Assembly: GCA_031292035.1 (NCBI GenBank)
Contig: JARLHX010000092.1
Location: 62,001-126,000, forward strand
Origin: Negativicutes bacterium
Lineage (GTDB): Bacteria > Bacillota_C > Negativicutes > Sporomusales_B > JARLHX01
Length of the DNA: 64,000 nucleotides
Reading direction: 5' to 3'
Below are positions 58,611-64,000 of the stretch, one piece after another; position 1 is the first letter of the stretch; each line of letters opens with the position of its first letter. Made by a program: the position numbers and the translations under genes. The notes under the pieces are model-generated. The model searched no databases, was not told the origin of the DNA, and saw nothing but the letters and a program-made list of their open reading frames with translations.

Positions 58611-58711
58611 GGCAAGAAGGCCAGGATATATGGAAAAGAATATATTGCCGGTGTGGAGACAGGGGCTGTCCGCGCAAAAAAAATAGTGGCAGGTTTGTCC
58701 ACTATTTTTTT
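58611..58711 (+). promoter_or_regulatory. Structured leader with terminator before the BMP operon
   Basis: GGCAA (58611-58615) can pair with TTGCC (58645-58649), enclosing ATATAT / ATATAT (58626-58631 with 58640-58645 region). Then GTGTG-GA-GACAG / CTGTC-CGCGC (58651-58675). Last, a terminator AAATAGTGG / CCACTATTT with seven T (58676-58711), still 97 bp before the first gene. The order aptamer-like folds, terminator, gene is riboswitch architecture. It is not the purine riboswitch (no TATAA / GTTTCTACC landmarks). Confidence 0.5.
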
Positions 58712-58807
58712 GATTTCCAGCAGGGGAATAATAAGGCGCGGTGAATGATTGTCTAGTAATGTATTTCCGTGTCAGGAGACAAATCAATAGGGGAGGTATT
58801 GTCCAGG

Positions 58808-59905
58808 ATGAAAAACAGATACCTGATTATGGCAATGGCCGTTCTGATGGCGGCTGCGCTGGTTCTCGGCGGCTGCGGCGGCGAAAAGAAAGCGGAACAG
58901 CCGGCTGCAAAAATGAAGGTGGCGTTTGTGTATGTCGGGCCGGTCGGTGACGGCGGCTGGACCTATGCACACGAACAGGGACGCAAGTATTTGATGGAGA
59001 AGATGCCTGACGTTGAGGCCACCATCGTCGAGTCTGTACCGGAAGGCGCTGACGCTGAGCGGGTTATCACCCAGCTGGCCGAACAGGGCAACAAGGTGAT
59101 TTTCACCACCAGTTTCGGTTATATGGACCCTACCATCAATGTGGCGAAAAAATATCCCGGTGTGACATTTATGCACTGCAGCGGCTTTAAAACCGCTCCG
59201 AATGTCGGTACATATTTCGGCCGCATTGAGCAGGCCCGGTACCTGACCGGTATCGCCGCCGGCAAGGCGACCACATCGAATGTTATCGGTTATGTAGCGG
59301 CCTTCCCGATTCCGGAAGTGGTCCGCGGCATCAACGGTTTTACCCAGGGTGTGCGTTCTGTCAACCCGAACGCCAAAGTCAAGGTTGTATGGACCAATAC
59401 CTGGTACGATCCGGCCAAGGAAAAGCAGGCGGCGATGTCGCTGCTTGACGCCGGCGCCGACGTGATCGCCCAGCATCAGGATACCACCGGCCCGCAGCAG
59501 GCCGCCGAAGAGCGCGGCAAGTTCAGCGTGGGCTACAATACCGACATGAGCAAGATGGCTCCCAAGGCTGTTTTGACCTCTGCCATCTGGAACTGGGGTC
59601 CCTACTATGTGAAGGTTATTGACGCCGTGAAGAAGGGTACCTGGAAGAACGACCAGTACTGGGGCGCGATGAGCGACGGTATTGTGGATATTGCTCCTCT
59701 TGGCCCGATGGTCAAGGATGACACCAAGAAACTGATCGACGAAGCCAAAGCCAAGATCGTAAAGGGCGAGCTGGATATCTTCGCCGGCCCGATCAAGGAT
59801 CAGAGCGGCGCGGTCAAAGTCCCGGCCGGACAAAAAGTGTCCGACGCCGACCAGCTGGGCTTCAACTGGTTTGTCGAAGGTGTAGAGGGAACAATAGCGA
59901 AATAG
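58808..59905 (+). CDS. BMP-family nucleoside-type binding lipoprotein
   Basis: Encodes 365 residues. Lipobox LVLGGCGGEK. BMP landmarks: AFVYVGPVGDGGWTYAHEQGRKYL, VIFTTSFGYMDPTINVAKKYP, FGRIEQARYLTGIAAG and DVIAQHQDTTGPQQAAEERG. BMP receptors deliver purine nucleosides or related compounds. ATG 58808 has GGGGAGG 11 nt upstream; a TTG three codons earlier is too close to that site. First gene of a BMP-ATPase-permease-permease operon ending near xpt, which supports a purine substrate. Confidence 0.93.
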   Translation: MKNRYLIMAMAVLMAAALVLGGCGGEKKAEQPAAKMKVAFVYVGPVGDGGWTYAHEQGRKYLMEKMPDVEATIVESVPEGADAERVITQLAEQGNKVIFTTSFGYMDPTINVAKKYPGVTFMHCSGFKTAPNVGTYFGRIEQARYLTGIAAGKATTSNVIGYVAAFPIPEVVRGINGFTQGVRSVNPNAKVKVVWTNTWYDPAKEKQAAMSLLDAGADVIAQHQDTTGPQQAAEERGKFSVGYNTDMSKMAPKAVLTSAIWNWGPYYVKVIDAVKKGTWKNDQYWGAMSDGIVDIAPLGPMVKDDTKKLIDEAKAKIVKGELDIFAGPIKDQSGAVKVPAGQKVSDADQLGFNWFVEGVEGTIAK

Positions 59906-59930
59906 TTTCCCGGTTTGACGATGAAAGTCT

Positions 59931-59969
59931 GTAGAGAGCTGGCGGACGGGATGTCCGCCGGCGCTCTAC
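59931..59969 (+). terminator. Intercistronic hairpin after the binding-protein gene
   Basis: GTAGAG-A-GCTGGCGGAC / GTCCGCCGGCGCTCTAC strong stem, followed only by ATTTTAATT. It probably protects or partly terminates the message so that the receptor is made in excess of the membrane parts. Confidence 0.65.
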
Positions 59970-59987
59970 ATTTTAATTGGGGGAAGT

Positions 59988-61523
59988 ATGGCAAAACCAA
60001 TGATCGAGCTGCGGGGCATTACGAAACGGTTCCCTGGCGTGCTGGCCAACGATGGGATTGATCTCGATATTTATCCGGGAGAGATTCACGCTCTCCTGGG
60101 TGAGAACGGCTCCGGCAAAAGCACGCTGATGTGCATCCTGTCCGGGCTTTATAAGTCGGACGGCGGCAGTATCACAATGAGCGGCGAGGAAAAACGGTTC
60201 CGTTCGCCGCGGGACGCGATCGCCTGCGGCATCGGCATGGTCCATCAGCACTTCAAGCTGGTGGAGCCGTTCAGTGTGGCTGAGAATATCGCGATGAGCG
60301 AACGCGACGGCGCATTTTTGCTGTCTACTGAGAAGATGGTGGCCGATATTGCTGCCCTGGGCGGGAAATACGGTCTGGCCATCCAGCCTGAGGCCCGGGT
60401 CTGGCAGCTGTCAGTCGGAGAAAAGCAGCGGGTGGAAATCGTCCGCATGCTATATCACGGCTCGCGGGTGCTGATCCTGGACGAGCCAACGGCGGTGCTC
60501 ACCCCGCAGGAGGCGAGCGAGCTTTTTGTCACCCTGCGCAAGATGGCTGACGACGGCTGTGCGGTGGTGTTTATCACTCATAAACTGGGTGAAGTCTACG
60601 AACTGGCCGACCGGGTGACGGTGCTGCGGCACGGACGGGTCACCGGGGTGCTGGGCCATGGTGAACTGGATACCAAGAAGCTGGTATCGATGATGGTCGG
60701 CCGGGATGTGGTGTCGTCATATGAGCGGGATGCCATGCCGGAAGGACCTGTTGTGCTTGAAATGGACAAGGTGATTGCCTTTAATGATATGGGAATGTTC
60801 GGCCTGAAGGATTTGTCGCTCAAGGTGGGCGAGGGAGAGATTTTCGGGATCGCGGGCGTAGCTGGCAACGGGCAGCGGGAACTGGCCGAGGTTATTACAG
60901 GCCTCAGGCGCTCGGCATCAGGCACCATCCGCCTGTACGGCGAAAAGGTGACCAATCTGCAGCCGGCGGAGATGATCGGCCGAGGGGTCAGCTATGTGCC
61001 GGAGGACCGCCTGGGCATGGGGCTGGTGCCTGATCTGAATGTAGTGGAGAATTTGCTGCTGAAAAGCTATCAGCAGCCCGAATATTCCGGCCGCTGGCTC
61101 TTAAACGGCAAGGCCATTCACGCCCGGGCGGCCCGGCTGGTGGAGCAGTACAAGGTCAAGGTGGCCAGTCTGTATTCGCCGGTGAAGATGCTGTCCGGCG
61201 GCCATCTGCAGCGGCTGCTGCTGGCCCGGGAAATCGCCGAGGCGCCGCGGCTGATGGTGGTGGTGTATCCGGCCCGGGGTCTGGACGTAGGGGCCACCGA
61301 AGCGGTGCACCGGCTGCTGCTCGATCTCAAGGCCGACGGGACGGCCATCCTGATGATCTCCGAGGACCTGGAGGAAATCATCAAACTGGCTGACCGGGTC
61401 GGCGTGCTTTATAACGGCCAACTTGTGGGCAATTTCCCGGTGGCTGAGGCTGATATCGAAACCATCGGCCTGTTGATGGCTGGCTCAAACATGGCGGAGG
61501 GAGGGGCCCAAGATGCAGATTAG
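59988..61523 (+). CDS. Nucleoside-type ABC transporter ATPase with two ABC domains
   Basis: Encodes 511 residues. First ABC domain: Walker A GENGSGKSTLMCILSG, signature LSVGEKQRVEIVRML, Walker B VLILDEPTAVLTPQE, H-loop FITHKL. Second domain: GVAGNGQRELAEVITG, signature LSGGHLQRLLLAREI, LMVVVYPARGLDVGAT and a modified H-loop MISEDLEE, the degenerate site usual in this tandem family (RbsA-, YufO/NupO-like). ATG after GGGGGAAG. It overlaps the next gene by 11 bp. Confidence 0.94.
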   Translation: MAKPMIELRGITKRFPGVLANDGIDLDIYPGEIHALLGENGSGKSTLMCILSGLYKSDGGSITMSGEEKRFRSPRDAIACGIGMVHQHFKLVEPFSVAENIAMSERDGAFLLSTEKMVADIAALGGKYGLAIQPEARVWQLSVGEKQRVEIVRMLYHGSRVLILDEPTAVLTPQEASELFVTLRKMADDGCAVVFITHKLGEVYELADRVTVLRHGRVTGVLGHGELDTKKLVSMMVGRDVVSSYERDAMPEGPVVLEMDKVIAFNDMGMFGLKDLSLKVGEGEIFGIAGVAGNGQRELAEVITGLRRSASGTIRLYGEKVTNLQPAEMIGRGVSYVPEDRLGMGLVPDLNVVENLLLKSYQQPEYSGRWLLNGKAIHARAARLVEQYKVKVASLYSPVKMLSGGHLQRLLLAREIAEAPRLMVVVYPARGLDVGATEAVHRLLLDLKADGTAILMISEDLEEIIKLADRVGVLYNGQLVGNFPVAEADIETIGLLMAGSNMAEGGAQDAD

Positions 61524-62589
61524 ACTGGAAAAACGCCTGACGCCGTCGACCGCCATGACGCTGGCTGTGCCGGCGATCGCCGTGGTGCTGGCGCTGCTCT
61601 TTTGCGCCGCCTTTTTGGCCCTGACCGGACGTCATCCCTTTGAGCTATATGCTGTGATGTTGAAGGGGGCGCTGGGTTCGACCTACGGCCTGTCGGAGAC
61701 GGCGGTCAAGGCCATCCCGCTGATGCTGTGCGGTCTGGGCATCTCGCTGGCTTTTCGGATGCAGCTGTGGAATATCGGCGCCGAGGGCCAGTTTTACCTG
61801 GGGGCCTTTGCCGCCACCTGGGTGCCGCTGACCTTCCCCAATCTGCCGGCCATTGTGATGCTGCCGGCGATGGTCATTCTGGGTATGCTGGCCGGAGGCC
61901 TGTGGGCCTTGGGCCCGGCCTTTTTACGGGTAAAGTGGCAGGTTAACGAGATCATTACCACGTTAATGCTCAACTATGTGGGAATACTATGGGTAAACTA
62001 TTTTGTTTACGGACCGTGGCGCGATCCCAAGGGGTTCAACTTTCCGCTGACGGCGGAGTTCCCCCCGGCGGCCCTGCTGCCGACCTTCGGGGCGTCGCGG
62101 ATTCATATCGGCCTTTTATTTGCTCTTGTTATTGTGGTGCTGTTTATCGTCGTCTTTCGCAATTCCCGCTGGGGCTACGAGATCAAGGTGATCGGCGCCA
62201 GCGAGTCAGCGGCGCGCTATGCCGGCATGGATATCAAGCGCAATATGTATCTGGTGATGATGCTGTCCGGTGCGGTGTGCGGCCTGGCCGGGATGGCCGA
62301 GGTGAGCGGCATTGCCGGGCGGCTGCAGCCCAGTCTCAGCCCCGGCTACGGCTATACGGCCATCATCGTCGCCTGGCTGGCCAAGCTCAACCCGGTGGCC
62401 ATCGTCTTTGTGGCGGGGCTGTTCGGGGTGCTGCAGGTGGGCGGCTATCTGGTTCAGACCTATGGCGTGCCGGCCTCGGTGGCGTCCATGATCCAGGGGG
62501 CCATCCTGTTCTTTGTACTCGGCGGCGAGATACTGACCCAGTACCGGATTGTCTTTTCCGGTTCGGAAGGGAAGGGTGAAGGGCGATGA
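61513..62589 (+). CDS. Nucleoside-type ABC transporter permease 1
   Basis: Encodes 358 residues with about nine membrane helices. LCGLGISLAFRMQLWNIGAEGQFYLGAFAA, WQVNEIITTLMLNYVGILWVNYFVYGPWRDP and the coupling loop VIGASESAARYAGMDIKRNMYLVMMLSGAVCGLAGMAE are the YufP/NupP-type landmarks. Its start lies inside the ATPase gene and its end overlaps the next gene by 4 bp, so the three are translationally coupled. Confidence 0.94.
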   Translation: MQIRLEKRLTPSTAMTLAVPAIAVVLALLFCAAFLALTGRHPFELYAVMLKGALGSTYGLSETAVKAIPLMLCGLGISLAFRMQLWNIGAEGQFYLGAFAATWVPLTFPNLPAIVMLPAMVILGMLAGGLWALGPAFLRVKWQVNEIITTLMLNYVGILWVNYFVYGPWRDPKGFNFPLTAEFPPAALLPTFGASRIHIGLLFALVIVVLFIVVFRNSRWGYEIKVIGASESAARYAGMDIKRNMYLVMMLSGAVCGLAGMAEVSGIAGRLQPSLSPGYGYTAIIVAWLAKLNPVAIVFVAGLFGVLQVGGYLVQTYGVPASVASMIQGAILFFVLGGEILTQYRIVFSGSEGKGEGR

Positions 62590-63518
62590 ACGAGCAGTCC
62601 ATCCTGATTTCGATTTTGGCGGCCGCAGTCACGTCAGGCACGCCCATTCTTTTTGCGGCCCTGGGTGAACTGGTTACCGAGCGGGCCGGCATCCTCAACC
62701 TGGGGGTTGAGGGGGTTATGCTGGTTGGGGCGGTGGCCGGGTTTATCGCCGCAGTATCCACCGACAGCAGTTGGTGGGGGCTGGCGGCAGCGATGGCCGC
62801 CGGCGGGGCGGTGGCACTGATTCACGCCGTGCTGTGCATCAGCCTGCGGGCCAATCAGGTGGTCAGCGGTCTGGCACTGACCCTGTTCGGCACCGGGCTG
62901 TCCGGCTATCTCGGCAAATCCTATATCGGTATGCCGGTCCCCCATCCCTTCCGCGTTGAGTCGCTGGGGCCGCTGTCCAATATCCCCTTCATCGGGCCGA
63001 TTTTCTTTCAACACGATATTCTGGTCTATTTCAGCTATCTTTTGGTGCCGGCTATGGCCTTTTTCATCTATCGCACCCGTCCGGGGCTGATCCTGAGGGC
63101 GCTGGGCGAGAACCCGGCGGCGGTGGACGCCCTGGGCTTCAAGGTCTTTAACCTGCGCTACATTTATGTGACGGTGGGCGGGATGCTGGGCGGTCTGGGC
63201 GGGGCTTACTTGTCGCTGGCCTATGCGCCCAGCTGGCTGGAGAATATGACAGCCGGCCGCGGCTGGATCGCGGTGGCGCTGGTCATCTTCGCCCTGTGGA
63301 ACCCGTGGCGGGCCCTCATCGGCTCCTATCTCTTCGGCGGCGTGGATGCTCTGGGCTTCAACCTTCAGGTGCTGGGGGTCACGGTACCGGTCTTTTTCCT
63401 CAGTATGATGCCCTATCTATTTACCATTGGGGTGCTGACCATGGTCATGGCCCGCCAGGGCGGGAGGCTGACGGCGCCGGGGGCTCTCGGTCTGCCGTAC
63501 AACCGCGAGGATAGATAG
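62586..63518 (+). CDS. Nucleoside-type ABC transporter permease 2
   Basis: Encodes 310 residues with about eight membrane helices. TPILFAALGELVTERAGILNLGVEGVMLVGAVAGF, RANQVVSGLALTLFGTGLSGYLG and the coupling loop LGENPAAVDALGFKVFNLRYIYVTVGGMLGGLGGAYLS match YufQ/NupQ-type permeases. It pairs with the preceding permease. Last gene of the transporter operon; an inverted-repeat element follows 4 bp later. Confidence 0.94.
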   Translation: MNEQSILISILAAAVTSGTPILFAALGELVTERAGILNLGVEGVMLVGAVAGFIAAVSTDSSWWGLAAAMAAGGAVALIHAVLCISLRANQVVSGLALTLFGTGLSGYLGKSYIGMPVPHPFRVESLGPLSNIPFIGPIFFQHDILVYFSYLLVPAMAFFIYRTRPGLILRALGENPAAVDALGFKVFNLRYIYVTVGGMLGGLGGAYLSLAYAPSWLENMTAGRGWIAVALVIFALWNPWRALIGSYLFGGVDALGFNLQVLGVTVPVFFLSMMPYLFTIGVLTMVMARQGGRLTAPGALGLPYNREDR

Positions 63519-63521
63519 TAG

Positions 63522-63642
63522 GGTCGTTGATTAGCCTCCATCTGCGTCGTTGGTTCTTCAGAAGCTCGCTTGCCGTACCTGCCGGTACTGTCTGCGCTCG
63601 CTTCTTCGAAGCCGCCTAGCATCTGGAGGCTACTGAACGACC
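63522..63642. repeat. Intergenic inverted repeat before xpt (family member 2)
   Basis: Outer arms GGTCGTT (63522-63528) / AACGACC (63636-63642) and TAGCCTCCA (63532-63540) / TGGAGGCTA (63624-63632), with a GC-rich centre containing further imperfect pairs (GAAGC / GCTTC). The arms share GG-x-CGTT, a C-rich CAG core, GCATCTGG and a downstream ATTACGCTAT with the element at 53253-53337. Confidence 0.65.
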
Positions 63643-63702
63643 TAGGAGTCATGAGAATTACGCTATATTTATACGATAAAATTTTTTCGATGGGAGAATA
63701 CT

Positions 63703-64000
63703 ATGCAGGAACTGCGTGACAGAATAGTGGCTGATGGTGTGGTCATCGGCAAAGATGTGCTGAGGGTCGATTCGTTTCTCAATCATCAGATCGATCCGGC
63801 CTTTACTATGAGGATGGGACAGGAGCTGGCCAGCAGGTTTGCCGGTGAGGGGATCACCAAGGTGCTGACTGTCGAGGCCTCAGGCATCGCCGTAGCCATG
63901 GCGGTGGGGCTGGCCCTTGGGGTGCCGGTGGTATTCGCCAAGAAGAAAAAGGCCCTCACGCAGGAGGGACCGTCCTATAGCGCCAAAATATTTTCCTACA
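63703..64000 (+). CDS. xpt: Xanthine phosphoribosyltransferase (3' end beyond window)
   Basis: The first 99 residues are present (about half of the ~190-residue enzyme). MQELRDRIVADGVVIGKDVLRVDSFLNHQIDP is the typical Xpt start, and VLTVEASGIAVAMAVGLALGVPVVFAKKKK is its purine-phosphoribosyltransferase core. It converts xanthine + PRPP to XMP. ATG 63703 has GGGAG 6 nt upstream. No purine riboswitch is seen before it. Its position directly after the BMP transporter operon suggests uptake and salvage of the same purine. Confidence 0.95.
   Translation, partial: MQELRDRIVADGVVIGKDVLRVDSFLNHQIDPAFTMRMGQELASRFAGEGITKVLTVEASGIAVAMAVGLALGVPVVFAKKKKALTQEGPSYSAKIFSY

Noticed and set aside
63519..63702. 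Purine riboswitch before xpt.
   Set aside because: No TATAA, GTTTCTACC or CCGTAAA landmarks; the region is occupied by the inverted-repeat element.
1..64000. Search for rRNA, tRNA, CRISPR arrays, transposases, integrases and phage genes.
   Set aside because: None seen by eye on either strand; a covariance-model tRNA scan would be needed to exclude an isolated tRNA.

Overview
The window looks like chromosomal DNA of a spore-forming, diderm Firmicute of the Negativicutes (Sporomusaceae-like). The grounds are: Gram-positive features (T-box tyrS leader, AbrB with tandem Spo0A-type boxes, strong AGGAGG ribosome sites, clean intrinsic terminators), an outer-membrane-type beta-barrel protein, reverse rubrerythrin, TRAP and BMP transporters and many chemoreceptors. 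The assignment is inferred from gene content. No rRNA, tRNA, CRISPR array, insertion sequence or prophage was seen, and both ends cut genes.

Layout. 1-5.1 kb: partial gene, Yip1 membrane protein, outer-membrane barrel, tyrS with a UAC-specifier T-box, PAS protein, ATC-hydrolase-like protein, DUF427. 5.1-9.5 kb (minus): four-gene osmoprotectant ABC operon and a ModA-like protein without a signal peptide. 9.6-16 kb: GarR-like dehydrogenase, YxFxxD-repeat protein, chemoreceptor, then a cyclic-di-GMP-I riboswitch heading an operon (receiver, two tiny proteins, a stand-alone mini-domain, HD-GYP). 16-24 kb: reverse rubrerythrin, TRAP transporter, second chemoreceptor, MFS. 24-28 kb: second cyclic-di-GMP-I riboswitch heading a chemoreceptor / receiver-CheX / CheX operon. 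28-30 kb: DUF1992 and a trio of low-complexity Cys- and Gly-rich proteins. 30-36.8 kb: GAF-GGDEF, AbrB, Fsr-type MFS, PAS-GGDEF-HD-GYP, and an ACS-type MFS with an amidohydrolase broken by one in-frame stop. 36.8-43.3 kb: central-carbon block with a GntR / pseudo-pyruvate-kinase / PEP-utiliser fusion divergent from PEP carboxykinase, then PPi-type phosphofructokinase, hydroxypyruvate isomerase and an unknown gene. 43.3-48.2 kb: soluble chemoreceptor, a candidate ~150-nt ncRNA, MarR-pirin-DoxX, two unknown proteins. 48.2-54.7 kb: IlvD-family dehydratase convergent with a complete liv (branched-chain amino-acid) ABC operon. 55-57.3 kb: alpha/beta hydrolase, MarR-TSUP pair. 57.5-64 kb: exported amidohydrolase, then a BMP-type nucleoside ABC operon with a structured leader, followed by xpt (cut by the window end).

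Three themes tie the window together. Cyclic-di-GMP and chemotaxis: two riboswitches, two GGDEF proteins, two HD-GYP proteins, four chemoreceptors and two CheX-type domains. Control of the PEP/pyruvate node: a regulator built from a catalytically dead pyruvate kinase faces pckA, with a palindrome and hairpin in the pckA leader. Sporulation: AbrB, tandem Spo0A-like boxes before several signalling genes, and a Cys-rich gene pair sharing a SigK-like promoter and an N-terminal W-E-x-P-E-x3-W tag. The strongest candidates for undescribed biology are the GntR-pseudokinase regulator, the Cys/Gly-rich trio, the ncRNA at 44.5 kb and the leader of the BMP operon.
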